Source: an uncultured Clostridia bacterium (lineage in GTDB: Bacteria; Bacillota; Clostridia; Christensenellales; CAG-314). Taken from it: a DNA stretch of 64,000 nt. Positions 10,089 to 20,057 of this stretch are shown here, piece after piece. Position 1 is the first letter of the stretch, and each line of letters begins with the position of its first letter. The DNA lies in assembly GCA_947586855.1 (NCBI GenBank), contig CANPXV010000006.1, forward strand, positions 1 to 64,000, written 5' to 3'. The translations under genes were made by a program, and so were the position numbers. Below the pieces are notes generated by a model, which saw only the letters and a list, made by a program, of their open reading frames with translations, was not told where the DNA came from and did no database searches.

Positions 10089-10125
10089 AGCGACTGTCGC
10101 ACAACTGCGGCGGTCGTCGTTTTTT
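10089..10125 (+). terminator. Terminator after the giant lipoprotein
   Basis: CGACTGTCGC pairs with GCGGCGGTCG, including G-U pairs, around a 6-nt loop. TCGTTTTTT follows. Confidence 0.75.
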
Positions 10126-10241
10126 GCGATAACCACCCTCAAACTGGCGACAAAAATTGGCAGAATAGAATAATATATATAATATAAATTAAATAAATTT
10201 TGAATAATTTGAAAAAATATCCATATAGGGCGGTTATTTGT

Positions 10242-10270
10242 TTGACAATCATGGGGGATAGTGGCATAAT
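10242..10270 (+). promoter_or_regulatory. Promoter of the protease/Opp operon
   Basis: TTGACA, 17-nt spacer, CATAAT, located 64 nt before the protease start codon. The promoter lies inside the 5' extension of the ORF track entry, which supports the downstream ATG as the true start. Confidence 0.8.
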
Positions 10271-10334
10271 TAAACTACTATACTGTCGCAGAATGGCCTT
10301 TATCGTATATCACTGCTGCGGCAAGGAGTTAGCT

Positions 10335-13300
10335 ATGAAGAAAAAAATCATACAATCGTTGATATTAGTATTGGTTTTGGCATTGACAGGTATCTACGCA
10401 CTACCCGGCCTTTTTGCGTCGGTCGATTCGAGCAGTGACGTAGCAACTGCCGATGCCTCTTTCAATTTGGACAAAGAGCAAGTTCTGGAACAATTGAAGG
10501 CACAAAATATCGACGCAATCAACAAGGATCTCATCCAACGTGTAGACGAGCAAAAGTTGACGGGCACCGTCAGCGTTATCGTCACGCTGTCCGACGGCTC
10601 GCTTGTGGGCCAGTACAACAACAGCAGCAAAACGCAGACATTGCAGCAGTACATCTCCGACGAGGAGGCGCAAACGGCCGTCAAGCAGGTGCGTGCCCGT
10701 CAGGACGCATTGGAGACGCAGCTTGTAAATGAGGGGCTGATATCCAAGGCCAAGTATCACTACAACAACATCATGGACGGCTTTGCCGCAACCACCACCT
10801 ACGAAAATCTTGCCAAGCTGGTATCTCACAGCGGCGTGTATCGGGTGATGATCTGCAACAGCTATCTGCCGCAGGATGTGGTGGTCAACGACGTCAACGT
10901 GTACGACACGGGTATCTTCAAAAACGACGTCAGCGACAAGTACACGGGCAAGGGCACAGTGGTGGCCATTCTCGATACGGGCTGCGACTACGCTCACCCC
11001 GCCTTTACCACCCACCAGGTGCAAGGCCCCAAGTACGACAGAAGCGACATCGAAAATATTCTCAACACCAAGGACCTGATGGCCGAGCAATCTTCCGGCG
11101 GCAGGTTGGAGGCAAGAGAAGTGTACTACGGCCACCTGACCAAGGGCAAGATCGTGTACGGCTACGACTACGCCGACAAGGACACCGACATCATGCCCTT
11201 CCTCAGCGAGCACGGCACCCACGTTGCTGGCATCATCGGCGGCTATGCCGAGACACCCATTTTCAACGTAAACGACGACTTCGAAGGCGACCGTTCCACC
11301 ACGCTGGTGGGCGTTGCTGCGGACACACAGTTTGCGATAATGAAAGTGTTCTCCGACTCTCGTCAGGGCGCCTACGACGAGGATATCCTTGCCGCACTCG
11401 AAGACTGCGTGGCGCTCAACGTGGATGCCATCAACATGAGCTTGGGCAGCAGCTGCGGATTTTCGCGAGAGGCGGATGACGACCAAAAGAACGCCATCTA
11501 CGACAACATCGAGGCCGCAGGCATATCTCTGCTTGTTGCCGCCAGCAACGATTACAGCTCGGCGCAAGGCTCCGAGTTCGGCAACACCAACAAGGTCGAG
11601 AACCCCGACAGTGCCACCGTCGGCGCCCCCTCCACCTACACTTCGGCGCTGTCCGTGGCCTCCGTCAACGGCAACAAGGACAAGTTTTTGCAGGCCGACG
11701 GCAGAGAAATATTCTTCATCGAGGCCTACGACCAAAACAGCAAGGAGTACAACTTCTTCGAAAAATTGGGCGTTACAGGCAACAAAGACTTCCAATTTGA
11801 ATATGTAACGGTGCCCGGTCTCGGCTCGCAAGTCAACTACATGGGTCTGAACGTCAGGGGCAAGATTGCGCTGGTCAAACGCGGCGACATCAACTTTGAG
11901 GACAAGGTGCTGTTTGCGCAGGCGGCAGGCGCCATCGGCGTGATAATCTACAACAACGTCTACGGCGACATACTGATGACCGTCGGCAACGATTGCGAGA
12001 TAGGCGTGGTGTCCATCGGCAAGGACGAGGGCGAGTATCTTGCCTCCAAACCCAACGGCACCATTACCCTCAACGCCAGCAACACGGCAGGCCCCTTTAT
12101 GAGTGACTTTTCCAGCTGGGGCCCCAACCCCGATCTGACCATCAAGCCGGAGATAACCGCCCACGGCGGCAACATTTGGTCGTCCATACCGGGCGGCGGC
12201 TACGAAAAGCTCAGCGGCACATCCATGGCAACGCCCAACCTGTGCGGCATTGCGGTGCTTCTGCGTCAGTACGTCAACGACACCTTCCCCAATGAGAGCG
12301 TAGTGAGCAAGCGCAACCTTGTCAACCAGCTGCTTATGTCCACCGCCACGATAGCGCTCAACCAGGAGGGCAACCCCTATTCTCCCCGCAAACAGGGCGC
12401 AGGTATTGCGGATATCAAGCACGCAACAACCACCCCCGCCTACATTGTAACCTACCAAAACGACCTCAAAACGCACCAATTGGTGCAAAAAGACGGCAAA
12501 AATGTGGAAATGAGCACCTCTAAGTTGGAGCTGGGCGATGACCCTGCTCGCACGGGAGAATACAAGATGACCTTCAAGGTGGTCAACATTTCCAACGCAC
12601 CCGTCACCTACAAGCTGGGCAACTACACCTTCACCGAGTCCGTCTCTGCCGACAAAAAGTACGTTGCAGAAAAGGCCTATATGCTGTCCCACTCGGTGCA
12701 GTACGCTGTCAACGGCAGCGCCTCCGCCGATGGAATGGTAACCGTGCCCGCCGGTCAAAGCGTCGAGGTGTCCGTGCAGATCAACCTGAGCAAGCAGGAC
12801 AGGACCTACCTCAACGACACATTCCCCAATGGTATGTATGTGGAGGGCTTTGTCACTCTTGACAATCAGGCCGGCGGCGAAAGTGTGGACCTGCATGTTC
12901 CTTTCTTGGCCTTCTACGGCGATTGGCAGGACGCACCCATCTTCGACAAGGACTACTATGAGGTGGAAACAACCGCCCACAACAACGCCATCGACGACGA
13001 GGACAAGGTCAAGGCGGACTACTATGCCACCACGCCCTTTGCCCTGTACTACTACGACTACATCATCCCCATGGGCACCTATCTGTACGACGTGCCCTAC
13101 GGCTACAACCCCATCCCCGCAACGGAAGAGCATGCGGCGCTGTCCTATCAGCCCACGTCCCTTTCCGGTATCTACGCCGTGTATGCAGGATTGCTGCGCT
13201 GCGCCAAGGAGCTCAACGTGGAGATAGTCAACGCCTCCACGGGAGACGTGGTGTGGAGCATGACAGATTTCAACTGCTACAAGGCCCACTACAGCGGCGG

Positions 13301-16300
13301 CCCGCAGCCCTATGTGTGCGAGTTTGAGCTGCCCATGTTCGACCTCAGCTCGGATAGCAACCTCACGATAGACGGCGACGGCATAATCAATGGCGCATTC
13401 GGCCAAAACAACGACAGATTTATCGTCAACATGAAGGCCCGTCTGGATTGGAAGGAGGGCGAGCGCAACGTCAACGACGTGTACAGTTTCAGCTTCTACA
13501 TCGATACCGAAGCACCCACCGTCACGGGCACAAACTTCCGCACCAAGTACAACGAGACCACCCGCAAAATGGAGTACTACCTCGATCTGGAAGTGTACGA
13601 CAACCACTATGCAATGGGTGTGCGCCCGATAGTCATCAATTGGGCCACGGACGAAAACGACAACCCCGTGTACAGCGAACAGAATCCCGATCAACAGATG
13701 ATAGCGGTGCAATCGCTGAGTGACAACGCCTTCCCCGTGTATCAGACGGCCCGCGGCACCACCACCGTGGTGGAGATAGAAATCACCGACTACCTCGATC
13801 GTATAAGCAACTCGCTGATGCCTCACAGCATTTTGTTCCAGCTGGACGACTACGCACTCAACACCAATTTGTTGTGTATACCCCTGCCCGAAACGGAAAA
13901 CGGCGAGCTTGTGTTCGGCGAGTACAGCGGCGAGACCCTCACCCCCAAGACAGAACTGAACATCGACCTCGGCCAGACGGTGGATATCAGCAAACTTGTG
14001 GTGGGCAAAACCGCACAAGTGGATAGCAAACTCAACAAAGACTACCTGTTTATGCTGCCCTTCAACAGCTCTGCCCCCGATGTTGCCCCCGTGCACAACG
14101 GCGTTGTAGAGGGACTTGCAACGGGCACTGCGCAAATCTCCTTTGAGGCGGGCGGCGTCACGCAAACGCTGACGGTCAACGTCTCCGACAAGCAGTACAC
14201 AGGCAAAAACGACAACAAAAACAGCCGGGACGCCACTTTGGAAGAAATCCGCTTTGTGGGCTACCGCACATTGCGCGCCTTCAACAGCGAGATAGACCGT
14301 TCCGAAATCGGCGACCCCGGCGACGACAACTACTTCGAGGCGGGCGCAGCCATTTCCTTCTACCCGTCGGAAAAAGTCAAGCTGAGATATCAGATCAAGC
14401 CCTGGAACCTCGAATCGCAACGTATCGTCTACAAGACGGACGAAAACGGCAACTACCTTGACAAGGACGGCCAGCCCATCACCACCAAAAATGCCAACGG
14501 CACCCTGTCATATATCGCAGGAAAAAGCGAGAAAGACAGAGATGTGGAAAAGGCAGGACGCTACGACCTGACCTGGCGTACAACCGACCCCCGTGTGGCT
14601 ATTGTTGATAATGAAGGCTACGTCACGGCCATTGCCGAGGGCAACTGCTCGGTCATCCTTACCATAACGGTAGATGGCAGAGTCAGCGTTTTGCAGGCCC
14701 GCTGCAACGTCAACGTCAAGAGCGAGTTCGTCATCGAAAGCCGCTACCTGATTGCCTACAAGGGCATGGGCAAGGACTATCACGGCGAGGACCCCGATCA
14801 GCTGGTAAAGGACGGCACACCCATTGTGGTGGAAATCCCCGACGACGAGGGCCTGATGTACATCAACTCCTATGCGTTCTCCTACTACAATATGGATAAC
14901 GCCAAAGAGGTGGACGACAAGTACGACATCGACGCCAAGCGCAGCCCCATCGGTAACAGATGGATAAGCGAAGTTGTAGTGCCCGAATATATCCTGGGTA
15001 TCGAAAACTACGCCTTCTGGAACTGCACCAACCTCAAAAAGGTAACCCTGCCCGAAAAACTTGCAACAATCGGCAAAGGTGCGTTCTTCAATTGCACCAA
15101 GTTGGAGTCTATCAATCTGGATAACGTCAACATGATAAACGACGGTGCCTTCCAGGATTGCCGCTCGCTCACGGATGTCGGCGAAAGCAAGTTGGCCCAC
15201 CCTTATGCTTTGGGAACTTCGGCCTTCCAGGGTTGCACCAGCCTCAAAGAAATCGAGCTTACCAACCTGCGCAGAGGCGGCGTGAGATCCTTTATGGGTT
15301 GCACGGGCCTCACCAAGATAACCTTTGGCGAGTCCACCCGCCTTGCCGAAAGCATGTTTGAGGGTTGCACGGGTATCACCCGCACCAAGGGCAGCCCGCT
15401 TGTCGTCAACAGCGACCAGGTGCCCGACAGAGCATTCTACGGCTGCGAAAAGTTGGTGGCAGTAAAATTTACCAAGGATATCTCCTACTTCGGCGCTAAC
15501 GCATTCCGCAACTGCTACAATCTCGAACAAGTCACGTTCGACGGCGCTTGCGAGGAATTTGCCTCTAACGTATTCTATGGATGCAACAAGCTGTCCTCAT
15601 TCAAATTGGGCAGCTTCGAGGCGGTAGACGGCGTTGTGTACAACAGCGACAAGACGGAGCTGCTGTATGCCGTGCCCAGCCTGTTCAAGCAGACGGACTT
15701 CGTGCTGCCCAAGACAGTCAGGTCCATTGCAAGCGGTGCATTTTCCGCCACAGGTATCCGTTCGTTCAGCGTAGAGGCCGATTCGGCGCTGACCACCATC
15801 GGCAACAACGCATTTGCCTATTGCAGCAATCTGACCTCCGTCACGCTGCCCGCCACGGTAACAAGCATAGGCAGAGGAGCCTTTGCCGCCACGGGTATCC
15901 ATGAGCTGGATCTCAGCGCACTGCACATCAACCTGCCCGAAGAAGTGTTGCAAGGCAGCAGCGTCGTCACAGTGACGCTGCCCACAGGCTGCACGGAAAT
16001 CGGCGACAACGCATTTTCGGGCTGCACATCGTTGCAAACTGTCAACGGCTTGCAGGATGTCAAGGTCATCGGCAGCGGTGCATTCCGTGGGGCCGGACTG
16101 ACGTCCGCAACGTTGGGCGACGGCGTAACCGTCGGCAGCTATGCCTTTGCAGGACAATTTACCACACGTGTGGACGACAACGACATCGTTCAGGTTGTGG
16201 CAAGCACGCCAAGCGCACTTACCTCTGTGACGTTTGCGGGCAAGGTGTATGTGGGTGACTACGCCTTTGCAAACACCTCCCTCTCCTCTCTGACAATTTC

Positions 16301-18296
16301 CGCCACGGGTTCCACTGTGGGCAACTACGGCTTTGCCTACAACCTCGGCATTGGCGAGATCAACGCTGACGGCGTTGTGGGCAAGCTGGGCGACTACGCC
16401 TTTGCATATTGCTCGCAGATAGTTGGTTCCAGCAGCGCAGCCGGTATCGGCGAAGTGTCGATAAACGGAGTCGAAGAGCTGGGCACTGGCGCCTTTGCAG
16501 AGAACATCGTGTTGCAAACAGTGCACTCGCAATCCCTCAAAAAGGTGGGCGACGAAGCATTCTATCCCTTGCAGGGTGTGTACTACAACCATTTGACAGA
16601 TATCGACCTCGGTAACGTGGTGGAGATCGGCGACAGAGCCTTCCCCCTGTGCAGAAGTCTTGCAAATGTAAATCTCTCCAAGGTCCAAACGATAGGCAAC
16701 AGCGCCTTTGAGGCATGCGAGTCACTTGTGCAATTGGCACTGCCCGTCTGCACAAGCATAGGCGAAAACGCCTTTGGCGGATGCAGCAGCCTCACTTTGC
16801 TCACGGTCCCCAATGTGGAACATATCGGCGCAAACGCTTTTGCAGGGACGGCCCTCACCACGCTTGCGCTCAACCCCAACCTCAAAACGATTGGCGACGC
16901 AATCGTGTACGGCGCAAACAACTTTACGGGCTTTACCGCAAACGGTCAATCAAGCGGCTCGTTCGGTTCCTTCGTCATCAATGAGGGTGTGCTGTACTCC
17001 AAGCACTCCGACGGAACCTACACGCTGATCAGCTATCCCACCGCCAAGAGGAACAGCTCCTACAAGGTGTTGGAGGATACGACCCGTATCGGTTTGCACG
17101 CGGCGGCGGGCAACAGATACCTGCAAGAGGTAACATTGCCTTCTTCGCTCAAATCTATCGGCGACTACGCATTTTATAACTGCCGTTCGCTGACAAAGGT
17201 CAACTTCCGCAGCTACTATGCGCCTCGCTTGGAGAGTGCGGCCAACGTGGTGGAGCAAATTCGCCTCAACGCCCCCGAGGATCCCTCCGAAGAATACATG
17301 ACGGCAAGGGACTTCCCCTACTTCGACGAGCTGTACCGCTACGATTTCTACTATCGTTTCCAAGAGGCGGGCGAGATATCCTACTTTTACGGCAACTACT
17401 TTGCTTACCGTCAGTTTGGCAGCATTGTCGGTCAAAAAAAGCTGACCATGCAAGTGCCTGCCAACTCGTCCGGATACGACAACTTTATCTACAAAGTGTA
17501 CTTTGACGAGCAAAAGGACGCCAACGGCAACGTCGTCAAGGGAGAGCGCACCACAGACAACTTTGCGCAGCAATTTATGGATGCGGTAAAGGCCCTGCAA
17601 AAGTTGGGCAAGATCGACCGCTTTGCCTCCAAGCAGATGGAAGAGGCCGTGACGGCATTCAACCTTATGAAGGCGGCCGGCTCGATGTACGAGGTGTATG
17701 AAGAATACTTCAACGCCTACAACGAAATGCTGATGCAGTACAACGTGGACGTGGCCCGCAACGCATTGGGCAAGCTGTTCGAGATGGCCGATACGCCCTC
17801 CTCCTACAAGCTGCTCAAACAGGCCTACGACCTGTACAACGGCCTATCCGCAGACGAAAAGACCATGCTGGACGAAGCCCTTGGCAAGTCGGCCAAGACG
17901 CTGTTGGACAGCAAGATCGCCGAGTACACCCAAGCGGTGGGCGGCGGCCGGGTGGACCTTGGCAAGAGCTGGCCCGAGCGCGTGCTGGATCTGTTGGATC
18001 AACTGCTGGGCGGCGTTGGCACCGATCAACTGACCGAGCAACACTTTGCCAAGCTGCAACAGGCGCAGGCGCTGATCAAAACTCTGTCGGACGACGAGCG
18101 CGACGAATACATTTCCAGATTGACGCCCTATCTCAACCTTATTGACGCCTGGAACAACTACGCCGACACAAGTGACATCGTATCTGCGGCAAACGCAGTA
18201 TCGGATAGCTTCGGCGGCAAGTTGCTGGTGGCGGTTGCGGGGCTAAACGCACTGCTTGCAGCAGCATATGTGGCGTTCAAGGGAGGTATCCTGTGA
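10335..18296 (+). CDS. Giant subtilisin-like serine protease with PA insert and BspA-type LRRs
   Basis: The true start is ATG 10335 (AAGGAG upstream), giving 2653 residues; the 45 extra residues in the ORF track overlap the promoter. It has an N-terminal signal sequence, then an inhibitor-like propeptide (about 45-170). The S8 catalytic triad is in VVAILDTGCDY (Asp near 213), EHGTHVAG (His near 293) and SGTSMATPN (Ser near 630). A protease-associated domain near 495-540 (VRGKIALVKRGD) sits between His and Ser, as in lactocepin-type cell-envelope proteases. Residues about 1530-2290 are BspA/LRR_5 repeats (IGxxAFxxCxxL). A helical region follows, and a C-terminal hydrophobic segment ends KGGIL, probably a membrane anchor since no LPXTG is seen. 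It is first in the operon feeding Opp, so it likely generates peptides at the cell surface. Confidence 0.92.
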   Translation: MKKKIIQSLILVLVLALTGIYALPGLFASVDSSSDVATADASFNLDKEQVLEQLKAQNIDAINKDLIQRVDEQKLTGTVSVIVTLSDGSLVGQYNNSSKTQTLQQYISDEEAQTAVKQVRARQDALETQLVNEGLISKAKYHYNNIMDGFAATTTYENLAKLVSHSGVYRVMICNSYLPQDVVVNDVNVYDTGIFKNDVSDKYTGKGTVVAILDTGCDYAHPAFTTHQVQGPKYDRSDIENILNTKDLMAEQSSGGRLEAREVYYGHLTKGKIVYGYDYADKDTDIMPFLSEHGTHVAGIIGGYAETPIFNVNDDFEGDRSTTLVGVAADTQFAIMKVFSDSRQGAYDEDILAALEDCVALNVDAINMSLGSSCGFSREADDDQKNAIYDNIEAAGISLLVAASNDYSSAQGSEFGNTNKVENPDSATVGAPSTYTSALSVASVNGNKDKFLQADGREIFFIEAYDQNSKEYNFFEKLGVTGNKDFQFEYVTVPGLGSQVNYMGLNVRGKIALVKRGDINFEDKVLFAQAAGAIGVIIYNNVYGDILMTVGNDCEIGVVSIGKDEGEYLASKPNGTITLNASNTAGPFMSDFSSWGPNPDLTIKPEITAHGGNIWSSIPGGGYEKLSGTSMATPNLCGIAVLLRQYVNDTFPNESVVSKRNLVNQLLMSTATIALNQEGNPYSPRKQGAGIADIKHATTTPAYIVTYQNDLKTHQLVQKDGKNVEMSTSKLELGDDPARTGEYKMTFKVVNISNAPVTYKLGNYTFTESVSADKKYVAEKAYMLSHSVQYAVNGSASADGMVTVPAGQSVEVSVQINLSKQDRTYLNDTFPNGMYVEGFVTLDNQAGGESVDLHVPFLAFYGDWQDAPIFDKDYYEVETTAHNNAIDDEDKVKADYYATTPFALYYYDYIIPMGTYLYDVPYGYNPIPATEEHAALSYQPTSLSGIYAVYAGLLRCAKELNVEIVNASTGDVVWSMTDFNCYKAHYSGGPQPYVCEFELPMFDLSSDSNLTIDGDGIINGAFGQNNDRFIVNMKARLDWKEGERNVNDVYSFSFYIDTEAPTVTGTNFRTKYNETTRKMEYYLDLEVYDNHYAMGVRPIVINWATDENDNPVYSEQNPDQQMIAVQSLSDNAFPVYQTARGTTTVVEIEITDYLDRISNSLMPHSILFQLDDYALNTNLLCIPLPETENGELVFGEYSGETLTPKTELNIDLGQTVDISKLVVGKTAQVDSKLNKDYLFMLPFNSSAPDVAPVHNGVVEGLATGTAQISFEAGGVTQTLTVNVSDKQYTGKNDNKNSRDATLEEIRFVGYRTLRAFNSEIDRSEIGDPGDDNYFEAGAAISFYPSEKVKLRYQIKPWNLESQRIVYKTDENGNYLDKDGQPITTKNANGTLSYIAGKSEKDRDVEKAGRYDLTWRTTDPRVAIVDNEGYVTAIAEGNCSVILTITVDGRVSVLQARCNVNVKSEFVIESRYLIAYKGMGKDYHGEDPDQLVKDGTPIVVEIPDDEGLMYINSYAFSYYNMDNAKEVDDKYDIDAKRSPIGNRWISEVVVPEYILGIENYAFWNCTNLKKVTLPEKLATIGKGAFFNCTKLESINLDNVNMINDGAFQDCRSLTDVGESKLAHPYALGTSAFQGCTSLKEIELTNLRRGGVRSFMGCTGLTKITFGESTRLAESMFEGCTGITRTKGSPLVVNSDQVPDRAFYGCEKLVAVKFTKDISYFGANAFRNCYNLEQVTFDGACEEFASNVFYGCNKLSSFKLGSFEAVDGVVYNSDKTELLYAVPSLFKQTDFVLPKTVRSIASGAFSATGIRSFSVEADSALTTIGNNAFAYCSNLTSVTLPATVTSIGRGAFAATGIHELDLSALHINLPEEVLQGSSVVTVTLPTGCTEIGDNAFSGCTSLQTVNGLQDVKVIGSGAFRGAGLTSATLGDGVTVGSYAFAGQFTTRVDDNDIVQVVASTPSALTSVTFAGKVYVGDYAFANTSLSSLTISATGSTVGNYGFAYNLGIGEINADGVVGKLGDYAFAYCSQIVGSSSAAGIGEVSINGVEELGTGAFAENIVLQTVHSQSLKKVGDEAFYPLQGVYYNHLTDIDLGNVVEIGDRAFPLCRSLANVNLSKVQTIGNSAFEACESLVQLALPVCTSIGENAFGGCSSLTLLTVPNVEHIGANAFAGTALTTLALNPNLKTIGDAIVYGANNFTGFTANGQSSGSFGSFVINEGVLYSKHSDGTYTLISYPTAKRNSSYKVLEDTTRIGLHAAAGNRYLQEVTLPSSLKSIGDYAFYNCRSLTKVNFRSYYAPRLESAANVVEQIRLNAPEDPSEEYMTARDFPYFDELYRYDFYYRFQEAGEISYFYGNYFAYRQFGSIVGQKKLTMQVPANSSGYDNFIYKVYFDEQKDANGNVVKGERTTDNFAQQFMDAVKALQKLGKIDRFASKQMEEAVTAFNLMKAAGSMYEVYEEYFNAYNEMLMQYNVDVARNALGKLFEMADTPSSYKLLKQAYDLYNGLSADEKTMLDEALGKSAKTLLDSKIAEYTQAVGGGRVDLGKSWPERVLDLLDQLLGGVGTDQLTEQHFAKLQQAQALIKTLSDDERDEYISRLTPYLNLIDAWNNYADTSDIVSAANAVSDSFGGKLLVAVAGLNALLAAAYVAFKGGIL

Positions 18297-18847
18297 TGAA
18301 AAAGAGAAATATAGCGCTGCTTTGCGCAGTATTTGCATTGGTATTGGCGCTGTTTGCAGCCTGCAAGGTCGATGTGGACGACATAAGCGATAGCTTTGCC
18401 GACATCGCCACCGCCCAAAAGGTAGACTACAATCTCACCGTGATGGGCGGCACGCTGTTGCGCTATCAAAACGACGCTGTCTACACCAAGTCGGGCAACG
18501 GATACAGCTGGACGGGCACGGTAAAGCAGCTCAACACACTGGACGCCGTCGAACCCTACACAGTGACAACAACGCAGGGTACCTCGGCGGATACAAGTTT
18601 TGTGCCCAAGTTCAAGCTGGACGACGAAACGCTGTTTGCGTCCAGCGAGGCCACCAAGCAGTCGTTGTCGCTTGTGGTTGCCGAGGGTAGCGAGCGGCAG
18701 GTATTGTCCCTTGCGGATAGCGCCTCGCTCAACATCAGCAACCTTTCCATCGATTTTACGCTGGACGACGACCTCATCACGGAAATTCTGGTCAGGTTCG
18801 ACTCCAACGGCTCCAACTTTTCGCTCAGGCTGGGCTTTACCTACTGA
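18296..18847 (+). CDS. Small putative lipoprotein of unknown function
   Basis: 183 residues from ATG 18296, which shares one base with the protease stop (TGATG), so translation is probably coupled; GGGAGG lies 9 nt upstream. GTG 18293 is the alternative start. The signal peptide ends LFAACKVD, so Cys near 21 would be lipidated. The mature part is polar and beta-rich with no motif recognised. It sits between the protease and the InlB-repeat lipoprotein and may be an accessory of the surface proteolysis system. Function unknown. Confidence 0.75.
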   Translation: MKKRNIALLCAVFALVLALFAACKVDVDDISDSFADIATAQKVDYNLTVMGGTLLRYQNDAVYTKSGNGYSWTGTVKQLNTLDAVEPYTVTTTQGTSADTSFVPKFKLDDETLFASSEATKQSLSLVVAEGSERQVLSLADSASLNISNLSIDFTLDDDLITEILVRFDSNGSNFSLRLGFTY

Positions 18848-18881
18848 GCGTGTGCAACAAAACTAACCAAAGGACAAAACA

Positions 18882-20030
18882 ATGAAATTTAACAAGCAAA
18901 TTGCAATTGCCGTGATGTTTGTGGTGCTTGTGGCGGCGTTGGCTCTGTTGGGCGCATGCAGCAACCGAGACGAAAACATCGAGGGCAAATTACAGCTGAC
19001 TTTTCAGTTTAACGGCGGCATTCTGGATAACGGCGCCACCAATTTGCAGGATAGCGTCAACCACGCCTGCGAGAAAAACAGCTATGTGGTGGATATCGCT
19101 ACCTTTCCCGGGTTCAAATTTACTCGGTCGGGCTACGTGTTCGAGGGGTGGTTCCGGGACAAAGAGCTGACAGACGCCTGGGATTTTTCTAAGGACCGCA
19201 TAACGGCAGACACCACACTGTATGCCAAGTGGCGCCCCGATATCGTCTACACCTACGGCGTGTATCTGGTGGTGGAGGGCAAGGAAAACGAGCTGCTGGG
19301 CCGCTACACCGTGGAGCAGGGCGAAAAGTTTGTGGACAAGCGAAACTACGGCACCAATCTGCGCAGCAAAAAGCGCACGTTTGAGAGATTTTGTTCCGAC
19401 CCCGCACTAACAACGCCTTGGGATGACAACTTTGTCCACCCGGGCGGCGCCGTCAGCACCGAGATCCCCGTCTACGTCCAATCGATAGACGGCGTGTGGC
19501 AATTTGTGTCCGACTACGAACAGCTTTTGGCGGCCATCAAAACGTCCGACTCCATTTGGTTGAAAGACAATATCGATTGCGGCGGCAAGGACCTGTACTT
19601 TGACACTTTCAATGCCGAGTTGAAAGGTGACAATCACAAGATATTCAACTTCAATGTGGAATCTTTTGCGGGCACCATGCAAGTGGCTCCCCAATACTCC
19701 ATATTCAACCAACTCAATGCCAAAGCCAACATCCACGACGTCACGTTTGAGGGCGCACACTTTGCGTTGGCAGACTCCGCTATCAGCTACAAGCTGGCCA
19801 TTGCGGGATTGGCGCAGAGGGTGGCCAATGGCGCAAAAATCACCAATGTGCACGTCAGGGGCACATTTGACAGCAGTCAATTGAAGTTTGTGTTCACGGC
19901 AACAGCTACCAATGTCACCTCGGACGACGACATAGCCCAATTGTTTGCGCAGTTGAGCTTCGAAGAATACAAAGATGACGAAGTTACAGTGCAAAACTTC
20001 GATTCGCAAATAACAAAACAAGGCAACTAA
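18882..20030 (+). CDS. Lipoprotein with InlB-type (Listeria-Bacteroides) repeat
   Basis: 382 residues. The signal peptide ends LLGACSN, a good lipobox. Residues about 45-110 form an InlB B-repeat (FNGGILDNG ... GYVFEGWFRDKELTDAW ... LYAKW). The C-terminal half, with WLKDNIDCGGKDLYF and GDNHKIFNFNVES, looks like a right-handed beta-helix of the kind found in GLUG-type adhesins. AAAGGAC lies before ATG. It is an exported membrane-tethered protein within the protease/Opp operon. An adhesive or substrate-holding role is inferred. Confidence 0.8.
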   Translation: MKFNKQIAIAVMFVVLVAALALLGACSNRDENIEGKLQLTFQFNGGILDNGATNLQDSVNHACEKNSYVVDIATFPGFKFTRSGYVFEGWFRDKELTDAWDFSKDRITADTTLYAKWRPDIVYTYGVYLVVEGKENELLGRYTVEQGEKFVDKRNYGTNLRSKKRTFERFCSDPALTTPWDDNFVHPGGAVSTEIPVYVQSIDGVWQFVSDYEQLLAAIKTSDSIWLKDNIDCGGKDLYFDTFNAELKGDNHKIFNFNVESFAGTMQVAPQYSIFNQLNAKANIHDVTFEGAHFALADSAISYKLAIAGLAQRVANGAKITNVHVRGTFDSSQLKFVFTATATNVTSDDDIAQLFAQLSFEEYKDDEVTVQNFDSQITKQGN

Positions 20031-20057
20031 CAAGCAAAACCGTTAAGGAGAAACATT

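Noticed and set aside
10200-10334. N-terminal 45-residue extension of the protease ORF
   Set aside because: It contains the promoter and lacks a ribosome site. ATG 10335 has AAGGAG and begins a proper signal peptide.
10401-14420. 1339-residue minus-strand ORF
   Set aside because: Antisense to the subtilisin gene, whose catalytic motifs prove the plus strand.
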